DNA from: an uncultured Elusimicrobiales bacterium
Lineage (GTDB): Bacteria; Elusimicrobiota; Elusimicrobia; Elusimicrobiales; Elusimicrobiaceae
Assembly (NCBI GenBank): GCA_944326725.1
Contig: CALVFA010000010.1
Location: 1 to 64,000, forward strand
DNA: 64,000 bases
Reading direction: 5' to 3'
This document shows positions 42,320-50,191 of the stretch, piece after piece. Numbering within the stretch: position 1 is the stretch's first letter; every line of letters begins with the position of its first letter. The position numbers were made by a program, and so were the translations under genes. The notes beneath the pieces are model-generated. The model was not told the DNA's origin. It searched no databases and was given only the letters and a program-made list of their open reading frames with translations.

Positions 42320-43315
42320 ATGAAATACAACGACAAAGACATTTTAACAACCGCCCGCAACGTTTTAAACGTAGAGCACAAAGCGCTGGAGCTTTCGCGC
42401 AAAAGCTTGAACGCGGGCTTTTTAAAAGCCGTCAAAGCCTGTGCCGAAACAAAAGGGCGCGTCGTTGTGTTGGGTATTGGCAAGAGCGGTCTTATCGGGC
42501 GCAAAATATCGGCCACGCTGGCTTCTACGGGCACGCCTTCTTTCTTTGTACACCCGGTGGAAGCGCTGCATGGGGATTTGGGCATGATTATGAGCGGGGA
42601 CGTCATTTTGGCTATTTCTTTCTCCGGTCAGACGGAAGAAATCAACAAAATTCTACCCTCATTGGCCCGGCGCAAACTGACCATTATTTCCATGACGGGG
42701 CATGAAAACTCTAAGCTGGCCCTGATGTCAGATATTCACGTAAAAATTTACATTGACCGCGAAGCCTGTCCCTACAACCTGGCTCCCACCGCTTCCACCA
42801 CCGCCACTTTGGCCGTGGGGGACGCGCTGGCAGTGTGCCTGATGAAAATCAAACATTTTGAAAAGACGGATTTTGCCCTTTTTCACCCGGGCGGTTCTTT
42901 GGGTAAGCTGTTGACCCAACAGGTTAAAGATTTGATGCGCAAAGGAAAAAACAATCCCACTGTGCCGCAAAGCGCCACCGTCAAAGACGCCCTGTTTATT
43001 ATGACGCAAAGCAACGCCGCCGGCGCCACCAGCGTGGTGGACAAAAAAGGCAAGCTGCTGGGCTACTTTACAGACGGAGATCTGCGCCGCGAATTGCAAA
43101 AAGACGAGAGCGTTATCCATAAAAAAATTACCGAAGTCATGACCCGCAATCCCTATCACATTTTAGATACCGCCCCCGCCATTGACGCGGCCAAAATGAT
43201 TCACTCCACCCATGTAGACAATATCCCGGTGCTGGACAAAACGGGCAAAGTGGTGGGCATTATTGATGAGAAAGATTTGATTGAATTTATTGCCATGCTG
43301 GATAAAAAATCATGA
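42320..43315 (+). CDS. kdsD: Arabinose-5-phosphate isomerase
   Basis: 331 residues, standard for KdsD/GutQ. The SIS domain (about 30-180) has VVVLGIGKSGLIGRKISATL, FVHPVEALHGDLGM and ISFSGQTEEI. Two CBS domains follow (about 205-265 and 275-328). It supplies arabinose 5-phosphate to KdsA, whose gene is just upstream. GAGG lies eight bases before ATG 42320, inside the stretch following the small membrane-protein gene; upstream in-frame codons lie inside that gene. Its stop overlaps lptC. Confidence 0.95.
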   Translation: MKYNDKDILTTARNVLNVEHKALELSRKSLNAGFLKAVKACAETKGRVVVLGIGKSGLIGRKISATLASTGTPSFFVHPVEALHGDLGMIMSGDVILAISFSGQTEEINKILPSLARRKLTIISMTGHENSKLALMSDIHVKIYIDREACPYNLAPTASTTATLAVGDALAVCLMKIKHFEKTDFALFHPGGSLGKLLTQQVKDLMRKGKNNPTVPQSATVKDALFIMTQSNAAGATSVVDKKGKLLGYFTDGDLRRELQKDESVIHKKITEVMTRNPYHILDTAPAIDAAKMIHSTHVDNIPVLDKTGKVVGIIDEKDLIEFIAMLDKKS

Positions 43316-43848
43316 AAAAATTAGCAGCCTTTCTCTTCTGTGTTCTGCTGATAAGCGCCTGCGGCGGCGAAAAAGAATTTTCTCCCGACGACGGCGACAT
43401 GCAGCGCGCCGAAGCTGTTACCATTTTTGAATCTAAAGACAGCCAAAAGAAATGGATTTTGCAGGCCGACGAAGTGGACTTTCAAGACCTCAACAACGCC
43501 GTGCTGACCAACCCCCGCCTCTTGCTGCGTGAAAACGGGGAAGACAGCGCCGAAGTAAGCGGCAAACGCGGCACGTTTGATTATCTTAAAAAACTCGTCA
43601 GCATTGAAGGCAACGCCCATGTGCGTTCTTTTACTGAAAAGACGGACCTATCTACAGACCGCTTTTTCTACGATATAGACAAAGACCGCGTTTGGTCGGA
43701 CAAAAAGACCGTCGTCACCCGCGGCAATACCAAAGTAACGGCCCGCGGCGGCATAGAAACTGATTCCAAACTGCTGACCATTGAACTGAAACAACAAACC
43801 ACCCAATTGCCTCAAGATATTAAAGAACTGCAGGAGGCCGCTAAATGA
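43312..43848 (+). CDS. lptC: LPS export protein LptC (lipoprotein form)
   Basis: 178 residues. The first 17 residues are a lipoprotein signal with lipobox LISAC (Cys17). The remaining chain has the repeated beta-strand pattern of the LptC jellyroll (KKWILQADEVDFQDLNNAV, VSGKRGTFDYLKKLVSIEG). LptC links the inner-membrane LptBFG complex to LptA. Classical LptC uses a membrane helix rather than lipid as an anchor. The gene overlaps kdsD and the next gene by four bases each, so translation is probably coupled. Confidence 0.82.
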   Translation: MKKLAAFLFCVLLISACGGEKEFSPDDGDMQRAEAVTIFESKDSQKKWILQADEVDFQDLNNAVLTNPRLLLRENGEDSAEVSGKRGTFDYLKKLVSIEGNAHVRSFTEKTDLSTDRFFYDIDKDRVWSDKKTVVTRGNTKVTARGGIETDSKLLTIELKQQTTQLPQDIKELQEAAK

Positions 43849-44789
43849 GCGGGAAAGAGCGGCTGCGCCGCGGGTTTTCCGGGCGCCTTATGGCCTCTCT
43901 GGCCGGTTTTTTGTTGCTGCCGTGGCTGGGAGGCTGTGGCGTAAAACATGCCCAAATTTCGCCCGTTTCCGGGCCTAATCCCGCTGCCGTACAGGCCGCT
44001 GCCAAGCAGAAGGTTCAACACTTAAAAGAAAAAGAAAAACAAAAAACGCAGCTGCCCGACACATTAGGCGGCGTGGTATCCAGCGAGCGCTGGATTATCT
44101 ATAAAGAAAAAGAAGAGGAAGAGTTTGAAGGCAATGTCCACTACGACAACGGCACCTATTCTTTCCGCTCCGATTATGCCCTTTCCCAACGCAAAAAGAA
44201 TTTGTTTACCGCCAAAGGCAATGTCTTTGCCCGCTATAACACCCCGGAAGGAACCTGGTACGAAGTATACGCAGACAAAGCCGTCTATAATTATAAAACC
44301 GCCGACGGCTCTGCCTACGGCAGCGGCAAAAAGCAAATCAAGCTCGTCTACCACGACTCAAAAGGGGACGTAATAACCGCCCTGGCTGACCAGGCTGTGT
44401 TTAATACACAAGCCCAAACCTACCAGTTAAGCGGTAATATTTTTGTTACTTATCAGGACAAAGAAGGCAAAACAGCCACCTTAAAAGCCCAAGAACTCAC
44501 CGCCCGGCAAAAAGAGCAGTACGCATTGCTGCAGGGCGGGGCCGAAGCGCAAAACGCCAATTATCATTTAAAAGCCCAAACTATAGAGTACGACGGCATC
44601 AAAGGGTTTTCCTATGCATACGGCGGGCGCCCGCTCATACAGGGCAAAACAGAGGACGGCACATTTGCTATAATAGCAGACAAGATTACCGCCGAAAATA
44701 AAACGCGTAAAATTAACCTTTCGGGGCAGGTGCAAGGCTGGACTGTATCAGAGCAAATTAACAATTCCCCAGCCAATAAAACTTTGTAG
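43845..44789 (+). CDS. lptA: LptA/OstA-like protein with lipobox
   Basis: 314 residues. A leader of about 30 residues ends LPWLGGC, a lipobox-like site, so the protein may be a lipoprotein. After a coiled, Lys-rich linker (about 45-80) come two or more OstA/LptA-type beta repeats (EFEGNVHYDNGTYSFRSDY, NLFTAKGNVFARY, YQLSGNIFVTYQD). LptA proteins form the periplasmic bridge carrying LPS to the outer membrane and are usually soluble and about 180 residues. The greater length and lipid anchor suggest a variant bridge. It lies between lptC and lptB, the classic order. Confidence 0.78.
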   Translation: MSGKERLRRGFSGRLMASLAGFLLLPWLGGCGVKHAQISPVSGPNPAAVQAAAKQKVQHLKEKEKQKTQLPDTLGGVVSSERWIIYKEKEEEEFEGNVHYDNGTYSFRSDYALSQRKKNLFTAKGNVFARYNTPEGTWYEVYADKAVYNYKTADGSAYGSGKKQIKLVYHDSKGDVITALADQAVFNTQAQTYQLSGNIFVTYQDKEGKTATLKAQELTARQKEQYALLQGGAEAQNANYHLKAQTIEYDGIKGFSYAYGGRPLIQGKTEDGTFAIIADKITAENKTRKINLSGQVQGWTVSEQINNSPANKTL

Positions 44790-44826
44790 CGGGCCGCGCT
44801 CCATGCGTCAGGGCGCAGGATATATT

Positions 44827-45546
44827 ATGGAACTTCGCAGCGATAACGTCATAAAAGCATATAAAGACCGCATGGTGGTCAAAGGGGTGGATATTCGGGT
44901 AAAGTCCGGAGAAATCGTGGGGCTTTTGGGCCCCAACGGCGCCGGCAAAACCACTACGTTTTACATGATGGTGGGTTTTATCCGCCCGACTAAAGGACGG
45001 GTGTTCATAGACAACGAAGATGTTACCCCCCTGCCCATGTACGAACGCGCCCGGCACGGACTGGGGTATTTGGCCCAGGAGCCGACCATTTTCAAAGGTC
45101 TGACCGTAGAAGAAAACCTGCTGGCGGTATTGGAACGCATTTTAGACGACAAACAGGAACAAAAACGCCGCGTGGACGCCCTGCTGAGCGAATTTGGCCT
45201 GACCAAATTGGCCCGCCAAAAAGCCTGGACTTTATCCGGCGGTGAAAAACGCCGCATGGAAATTGCCCGCTGTATGATCAGCAACCCCAAAATTATTCTT
45301 TTGGACGAGCCTTTTGTAGGTATTGACCCTATTACCGTGTCGGACCTGCGCCACATGATTTTTAAACTCAAAGACAAGGGCATCGGCGTACTGATTACCG
45401 ACCACAATGTGCGCGAAACCCTGCCGCTGACGGAGCGGGCCTATCTGATTTACGACGGAAAAATCTTAGTAGAGGGCGACCAAAACACCCTCTTAAACGA
45501 CCCGGACGCCCGGCGGCTGTATTTGGGTGAAGATTTTAAAATGTAA
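44827..45546 (+). CDS. lptB: LPS export ABC transporter ATPase LptB
   Basis: 239 residues. Walker A GPNGAGKTT, Q-loop region GYLAQEPTIF, signature LSGGEKRR, Walker B IILLDEPFVGIDP and switch His in ITDHNVRETL are all intact, and the sequence closely follows LptB. It powers extraction of LPS from the inner membrane. I chose ATG 44827 because AGGA lies eight bases upstream; ATG 44803 would add eight residues. LptF and LptG are not in this window. Confidence 0.96.
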   Translation: MELRSDNVIKAYKDRMVVKGVDIRVKSGEIVGLLGPNGAGKTTTFYMMVGFIRPTKGRVFIDNEDVTPLPMYERARHGLGYLAQEPTIFKGLTVEENLLAVLERILDDKQEQKRRVDALLSEFGLTKLARQKAWTLSGGEKRRMEIARCMISNPKIILLDEPFVGIDPITVSDLRHMIFKLKDKGIGVLITDHNVRETLPLTERAYLIYDGKILVEGDQNTLLNDPDARRLYLGEDFKM

Positions 45547-45555
45547 GAAGGATTT

Positions 45556-46383
45556 ATGGCCCCCGACTACGACTCTATCACCCAAGCGCTGCAAAACACC
45601 TTTGACCAAACCTTTTACGATAAAGCGCCCCATATCCCCACCACCACCGATGTGGTGCGTCTTTTTGAGGGGTTTCGGGCGTTATTGTGCCAATACTCTC
45701 TTTACAATATGCGCCAAGACCAGCAGCGCCTGCTGGCCCAATGCGCCGAAGAGCTGGAAAAGCAAATTCTAAACTCCTTGTGCTTGCTTTGCCGCCAAAA
45801 AGCCGACTGCGAAGCCTGCCGCGCAGAGGCCGCTCATATCACACAGGATTTTGTGCGCGCCTTGCCGGACATACAGCGCCTGCTGGTAACCGATATTCGC
45901 GCCGCTTACGAGGGCGACCCCGCCGCCGTAGATGAAATTGAAACGTTGCTTTGTTACCCCGGCGTACTGGCTATAACTTACCAGCGCATGGCGCATTTTC
46001 TGTATCGGCGCGGGGTGCGCATTGTACCACGCATTATTACTGAGCACGCCCACAGCTTAACCGGCATAGACATACACCCGGGCGCACAAATTGGGCCGGC
46101 GTTTTTTATAGACCACGGCACGGGTGTAGTCATTGGAGAAACCTGTGTAATCGGCGAACATGTAAAGCTCTACCAAGGCGTAACGCTGGGGGCCAAAAGC
46201 TTTCCGCTGGATGAAAAGGGCAATCCCGTCAAAGGCATACAGCGGCACCCTCACATTGAAGATGACGTCATTATTTACGCCGAAACCACCATTTTGGGCA
46301 ATATCACTATAGGCAAAGGCTCTGTCATCGGCGCCAACAAGTGGATTACGCAGGACGTCCCCCCCAACAGCAAAATAAATTAA
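45556..46383 (+). CDS. cysE: Serine O-acetyltransferase
   Basis: 275 residues. The N-terminal helical half (about 1-165) is of the SAT/EpsC type. The left-handed beta-helix follows, with HSLTGIDIHPGAQIGPAFFIDHGTG and YQGVTLGAKSFP (given here in parts: HSLTGIDIHPGAQIG, FFIDHGTGVVIGE, YQGVTLGAK), typical of enzymes that make O-acetylserine for cysteine synthesis. AAGGA lies five bases before the ATG. It is the last gene of the LPS operon. The six Cys around residues 75-92 (LCLLCRQKADCEAC) are unusual and could bind metal. Confidence 0.88.
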   Translation: MAPDYDSITQALQNTFDQTFYDKAPHIPTTTDVVRLFEGFRALLCQYSLYNMRQDQQRLLAQCAEELEKQILNSLCLLCRQKADCEACRAEAAHITQDFVRALPDIQRLLVTDIRAAYEGDPAAVDEIETLLCYPGVLAITYQRMAHFLYRRGVRIVPRIITEHAHSLTGIDIHPGAQIGPAFFIDHGTGVVIGETCVIGEHVKLYQGVTLGAKSFPLDEKGNPVKGIQRHPHIEDDVIIYAETTILGNITIGKGSVIGANKWITQDVPPNSKIN

Positions 46384-46395
46384 TCCTTTGCCCCC

Positions 46396-46430
46396 AATAA
46401 AAAACCCCGCCCACAAGCGGGGTGTTTATT
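46396..46430. terminator. Bidirectional terminator between cysE and a prepilin gene
   Basis: ACCCCGC / GCGGGGT hairpin (46404-46423), with T-rich sequence on both strands. The genes on both sides converge on it. Confidence 0.75.
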
Positions 46431-46442
46431 TATCAAACTGTT

Positions 46443-46997
46443 TTAATTGCAGTTTCCTACATTATAGCTGCTTAAACCATAAGTATCACAACTGGTAGAA
46501 GCCGTTCGGTTTTGACAAAACAACTTGCGGCCGCTGTTACGATATTCGGCACACACAGTAGAGTTATAGACTGAAGAAGAAGAATTAGTACAATATTCCT
46601 GTGCTGTATCTCCTAAATATAAAAAGACTGTCCCCTGATTATCCCCACGGCTTCTAGTAGCACAAACAGCATTTGGGTAGGAAGAGGGGTACAAGCTATA
46701 AGAAAAATCAGCACTGTTAGGATTTTTTATATCCAATTGATTAAGACCAAAGCTGTCCGTTGTGTATTGAATCAGGTTCATGCTGTCCATGGTACGCAGC
46801 TTGGATTCCGACAAACGTTTAAGCAACGCGCTCACTTCCGCCAGGCGGGACTTTTCTATCGTGCGCTCATACATAGGCACAGACATGGTAATTAATATCG
46901 CCAAAATCATCACCGCTACCAAAATTTCCATCATTGTAAAACCGCCCCGGTCATACATGCGGCAGAATTTCTTTAATATGCTGTTCTTTTTCAACAT
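46443..46997 (-). CDS. Type IV prepilin-like protein
   Basis: 184 residues with a leader of about 18 residues ending DRGG; the mature part starts FTMMEILVAVMILAILITM. The Ser/Asn/Tyr-rich globular domain has at least six cysteines, ending SCDTYGLSSYNVGNC. GAGAGG lies seven bases before ATG 46997; an in-frame TTG five codons earlier overlaps the previous stop. Third gene of a three-pilin operon. Confidence 0.85.
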   Translation of the reverse strand: MLKKNSILKKFCRMYDRGGFTMMEILVAVMILAILITMSVPMYERTIEKSRLAEVSALLKRLSESKLRTMDSMNLIQYTTDSFGLNQLDIKNPNSADFSYSLYPSSYPNAVCATRSRGDNQGTVFLYLGDTAQEYCTNSSSSVYNSTVCAEYRNSGRKLFCQNRTASTSCDTYGLSSYNVGNCN

Positions 46998-47008
46998 ACC
47001 AATTCCTC

Positions 47009-47464
47009 TCAATTTACCCCATAGATATCACAGGCACCACTGCCCGAATCGCTGCAATTATAAAAATTTAGTCCATTATAATCCATCTTGACGCCCACAT
47101 AACGTCCGGCGGTTTTCTCAATACCTACTAAACAATTACCCTTAAGCGTATATTTAAACCCTGCACCGGAAATAAAATTGCTGGCATCATTTAAAGTAAA
47201 TCCGCTGGGCAACAAATCCGTCCCGCCGATATCCAAACGCGAAAGTCTTTTTACCTCGGCAGGCAAAGCGGTATAGCTTTCCTCTCCCCATTCCGCCACC
47301 AGCCGCTGGCAGGAATCATGCAAAGACTTAGCCATGACTTCCGCTTTTGTGAAGCGGCCCTTTTCCACTACTTTGCGGTATTGCGGCAAAGCAATGGAAG
47401 ACAAAATACCGATAATGACCACCACGGCCAGCACTTCTGTTAACGTAAATCCTCTTTTACCCAT
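47009..47464 (-). CDS. Type IV prepilin-like protein
   Basis: 151 residues, start MGKRGFTLTEVLAVVVIIGI with Glu at position 5. C-terminal features GNCLVGIEK and NCSDSGSGACDIYG resemble the neighbouring pilins. GAGG precedes ATG 47464; the frame continues upstream but inside the previous gene. Second gene of the three-pilin operon. Confidence 0.87.
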   Translation of the reverse strand: MGKRGFTLTEVLAVVVIIGILSSIALPQYRKVVEKGRFTKAEVMAKSLHDSCQRLVAEWGEESYTALPAEVKRLSRLDIGGTDLLPSGFTLNDASNFISGAGFKYTLKGNCLVGIEKTAGRYVGVKMDYNGLNFYNCSDSGSGACDIYGVN

Positions 47465-47471
47465 ATTATCC

Positions 47472-47942
47472 TCACTCATTCCAAGCAGCAGCTCCCCACA
47501 CCGTACACGCCCGGGAAGCTTCCCCCGTAGTGGGAGCCGTGCACAAAAAATATCTGCCGTCAAAGATAATCATAGCCCCCTGATAGCTGCCCTTAACGGA
47601 GGTAGCAGTGATATTATGGCCTAATTCATAGGCAAAATTATCTGTAAGCAATATGGTGCCTGGGCCGGAGAAGGTTCCTTTTACCGTAATATCTAATTTA
47701 GGGAATTTGGCTATTCCGGCATTTACCGCTTCTGCACAATTTGCTTTTTGATTCTCCCAGGCCAGCCGTTCACACGAATCATAGATGGAACGCACAAGCG
47801 TCAAGGCTTCTGCCACACGGGCCCGCTCTACAGAGCGGCGGTACTGCGGAAGCGCGATGGAAGATAAAACTCCCAAAATCAATACCACAACCAATAATTC
47901 TATTAAAGTAAACCCTTCTTTGTGTTTGGACAAAATATTCAT
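47472..47942 (-). CDS. Type IV prepilin-like protein
   Basis: 156 residues. The leader ends KHKEG, the mature part starts FTLIELLVVVLILGVLSS. Cysteines occur as SCERLAWENQKANC, FLCTAP and RACTVWG. It is the first gene of the three-pilin operon, read from a good promoter in the region shared with guaC. The downstream gene follows after seven bases. Confidence 0.87.
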   Translation of the reverse strand: MNILSKHKEGFTLIELLVVVLILGVLSSIALPQYRRSVERARVAEALTLVRSIYDSCERLAWENQKANCAEAVNAGIAKFPKLDITVKGTFSGPGTILLTDNFAYELGHNITATSVKGSYQGAMIIFDGRYFLCTAPTTGEASRACTVWGAAAWNE

Positions 47943-47995
47943 AGAAACTCCGTTTTTACGTAAAATACAGCCCTTATAACCACATTCTATCTTTA

Positions 47996-48024
47996 ATTAT
48001 AACTAAATCCCGCTGGCTTGCCAA
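47996..48024 (-). promoter_or_regulatory. Promoter of the three-pilin operon
   Basis: On the minus strand TTGGCA (48024-48019), 17 bp, TATAAT (48001-47996). The first pilin ATG is about 50 bases downstream. Confidence 0.7.
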
Positions 48025-48044
48025 CAGTCCCTCAGCGGCAAATT

Positions 48045-48053
48045 TGCTATCAT
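48045..48053 (+). promoter_or_regulatory. Extended -10 promoter of guaC
   Basis: TTGCTATCAT with TG one base before the -10 box TATCAT (48048-48053). No strong -35 box. It is divergent from the pilin promoter, 25 bp away, so the two could compete. The leader is about 43 bases; no riboswitch-like structure is evident. Confidence 0.5.
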
Positions 48054-48102
48054 ATGTAGCGGCCCGGAAGCCTTGCGCCAAATTGCCCGGGCGGGGTGTT
48101 TT

Positions 48103-49209
48103 ATGAGAATTCAAGATGATATCCAGTTGGATTATTGTGATGTGCTGCTGCGGCCCAAACGTTCTGCATTGGCTTCACGCTCCCAAGTAAATATTATCCG
48201 CAACTATACATTTAAATGGTGTCCGCGTACAATTGAAGCGACGGGTGTTGTCGCCGCCAATATGTTTACCACCGGCACGATGGAAATAGCACGGGAAATG
48301 CAGAAGCAGAAACTCTTTACCGCACTGCATAAGCACTACGCTGCCGAAGAAATACTCTCGTTTTTAAAGGATAACGCCAAACTTTTTGGAAATAATGATC
48401 TAATCTTTGTCAGCTCCGGCGTCTCTGACACCGACTTTGAAAAATTGACTACCGTTATGCAAAGCGGTTTAGTAAACAATATTTGCATAGACGTGGCAAA
48501 TGGTTATTCTCCCTACTTAGTCAACTATGTCAAAAAAGTGCGCCGGGCTTGGCCTGAAAGCCTCATTATGGCGGGCAATGTCGTTACCGGGGATATGACC
48601 GAAGATTTAATTTTAAGCGGGGCTGACATTGTTAAAGTAGGCATTGGTCCGGGCTCTGTATGCACCACCCGCAAGCTGACTGGCGTGGGCCGGCCGCAAT
48701 TCTCCACCGTCATTGAATGCGCAGACGCCGCACACGGCGTAAGCGGAATGATTTGCGCCGACGGCGGCTGTACTGTACCAGGCGATGTATGCAAAAGTTT
48801 CTGCGCCGGGGCCGATTTTGTCATGTTAGGCGGCATGCTGGCTGGACATGAAGAAAGCGCCGGAGAATTAACCATCAGACGCTATCAAACCGGCGAAGTA
48901 GATTTTGTAGATGACAAAACCTGCGCCATGCATATAGAGGAGAAACAATTTAAAAAATTCTATGGCATGAGTTCCCAATATGCCCAACAAGCCCATTACG
49001 GCGGCATGAAAAAATACCGCGCCAGTGAGGGAAAAGTGGTGGAGATTCCTTTCCGCGGTCCCATTGAACAGACATTGCTGGCTATTTTAGGCGGTTTGCG
49101 CAGCTGCATGACTTATATCGGGGCCAAACGCCTCAAAGATATGCCCAAATGTGCTACTTTTTACCGCGTCAACCGGCAATTAAATAATATATTTGGAGAG
49201 GAAAAATAA
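48103..49209 (+). CDS. guaC: GMP reductase
   Basis: 368 residues. It converts GMP to IMP with NADPH. The sequence tracks the E. coli-type enzyme closely: MRIQDDIQLDYCDVLLRPKR, ALHKHY, IDVANGYS, AGNVVTGDM, GADIVKVGIGPGSVCTTR with the catalytic Cys, and MLGGMLAGHEESAG. The length is slightly above 347 owing to an insert near residues 265-285 (IRRYQTGEVDFVDDKTC). The start at 48103 has GGGGTG upstream and the homologous N-terminus. No CBS domains are present, which separates it from IMP dehydrogenase. Confidence 0.93.
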   Translation: MRIQDDIQLDYCDVLLRPKRSALASRSQVNIIRNYTFKWCPRTIEATGVVAANMFTTGTMEIAREMQKQKLFTALHKHYAAEEILSFLKDNAKLFGNNDLIFVSSGVSDTDFEKLTTVMQSGLVNNICIDVANGYSPYLVNYVKKVRRAWPESLIMAGNVVTGDMTEDLILSGADIVKVGIGPGSVCTTRKLTGVGRPQFSTVIECADAAHGVSGMICADGGCTVPGDVCKSFCAGADFVMLGGMLAGHEESAGELTIRRYQTGEVDFVDDKTCAMHIEEKQFKKFYGMSSQYAQQAHYGGMKKYRASEGKVVEIPFRGPIEQTLLAILGGLRSCMTYIGAKRLKDMPKCATFYRVNRQLNNIFGEEK

Positions 49210-49230
49210 CTCCTTCAGACGTCCAACCAA

Positions 49231-49260
49231 ACGCCGCCTGAACAGGCGGCGTTTTATTTT
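49231..49260 (+). terminator. Rho-independent terminator of guaC
   Basis: ACGCCGCCT-gaac-AGGCGGCGT followed by a TTTATTTTT stretch, 22 bases after the stop codon. Confidence 0.88.
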
Positions 49261-49288
49261 TAGACAAGGCTGTCTGATTGAGACAAGT

Positions 49289-49457
49289 TTTACACGAAAG
49301 TCTGTGTCAATAAAAGCTCCTTTTAGCCCTTTTTTAGGCTTGCTAGGTGTCCAAAAAGTGAAAGAATACGGGCAACAAGGCGTCTTGTTGATTAACTCTT
49401 ACCCCCAAAACTCAGCATGTTGAGGCGGCCCCGTCCTGCCCGGACGGGGGCCTTTCA
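49289..49457 (+). ncRNA. Possible small RNA between two terminators
   Basis: After the guaC terminator there is a promoter-like TTTACA (49289-49294), 16 bp, TAAAAG (49311-49316), then 110 bases without a gene containing small hairpins (ACAAG-gcgt-CTTGT near 49378), ending in a second strong terminator (49427-49457). The -10 box is imperfect; expression is uncertain. Confidence 0.3.
49427..49457 (+). terminator. Second rho-independent terminator downstream of guaC
   Basis: GGCCCCGTCC / GGACGGGGGCC stem with a short loop, followed by TTTCATTT. It serves no obvious protein gene and insulates the FKBP gene. Confidence 0.75.
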
Positions 49458-49505
49458 TTTCAGAAATTTATAAGATAATTTCCCCACAACTAAAGACGGA
49501 AATGT

Positions 49506-49511
49506 TACAAT
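49506..49511 (+). promoter_or_regulatory. Likely -10 box of the FKBP gene
   Basis: TACAAT preceded by TGT, about 44 bases before the ATG; the -35 box (CCCACA at 17 bp) is weak. Confidence 0.45.
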
Positions 49512-49554
49512 AAAGGCAGTCCCGGGGGTTTACCTGCGGCCAAAGGAGAAAGAA

Positions 49555-49971
49555 ATGATTAAAAAAGGTTCTAAAGTGAAATTTGACTATACCCTTACTG
49601 TTGACGGAAAAGTACAAGACACTTCCGCCGGACGGGGCCCGCTGGAATATACTCATGGCGCCGGACAAATTATCCAGGGATTGGAAGAAATAATAGAACA
49701 AATGAACGTAGGCGACAAAAAAACCGTAGACATCAAAGCAGAAAAAGCTTATGGCCCCGTTTTACAAGAAGCCATTAAACGCGTACCGAAAGAAGCCATC
49801 ATGAACGCCGACCAGCTTAAAGTAGGCGATATGGTAGGCGCCAGCAACGCAGGACATACGTTCCGCGCGGTAGTAAAAGAAATTTCCGATAAAGAAATCA
49901 CGCTGGATTTCAATCACCCGCTGGCAGGCAAAGACCTGACATTTGAAGTGGAAATTAAAGAAATCAACTAA
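49555..49971 (+). CDS. FKBP-type peptidyl-prolyl isomerase, SlyD-like
   Basis: 138 residues. The FKBP core is interrupted by an IF chaperone insert, as in SlyD: KVKFDYTLTVDGKVQDTS, GQIIQGLEEIIEQMNVGDKK, then AEKAYGPVLQEAIKRVPKE, the insert, and FNHPLAGKDLTFEVEI. No His-rich metal-binding tail is present. It would assist folding of cytosolic proteins. AAAGGAG precedes the ATG, and the gene has its own terminator. Confidence 0.93.
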   Translation: MIKKGSKVKFDYTLTVDGKVQDTSAGRGPLEYTHGAGQIIQGLEEIIEQMNVGDKKTVDIKAEKAYGPVLQEAIKRVPKEAIMNADQLKVGDMVGASNAGHTFRAVVKEISDKEITLDFNHPLAGKDLTFEVEIKEIN

Positions 49972-49974
49972 AAA

Positions 49975-50017
49975 TTTTCCCCGTTTCTGTTTGTATAGAA
50001 GAAACGGGGAATTTTTT
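49975..50017 (+). terminator. Rho-independent terminator of the FKBP gene
   Basis: CCCCGTTTC (49979-49987) / GAAACGGGG (50001-50009), then ATTTTTT. Confidence 0.85.
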
Positions 50018-50148
50018 GGAATTTTTACCGGACTATTCAGATATATTGAGAAGGACTTTTGGCTTAATTTGCCCCGCCCAAACTATTTATCAAAACAAAA
50101 ATATTGCCAAAGCAAAAGACGCTCTGCTCCAATTTATATAGTCCCAAA

Positions 50149-50178
50149 AAAACGGCCGGAGCAAGCTCCGGCCGTTTT
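50149..50178 (-). terminator. Terminator of the PAS-repeat gene
   Basis: ACGGCCGGAGC / GCTCCGGCCGT with A and T runs on both sides, 16 bases after the stop codon of the minus-strand gene; it can act in both directions. Confidence 0.85.
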
Positions 50179-50191
50179 TAAAAGTACAGTC

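Noticed and set aside
44664-44676. TGCTATAAT inside the LptA-like gene as a promoter for lptB
   Set aside because: The -10 word is good but no -35 box is present and the genes are tightly packed; kept only as a weak possibility.
48054-48102. Purine riboswitch before guaC
   Set aside because: The leader is only about 43 bases, too short for the known aptamer, and shows no matching structure.
49193-49423. 76-codon frame overlapping the end of guaC
   Set aside because: It runs through the guaC terminator and lacks a ribosome-binding site.
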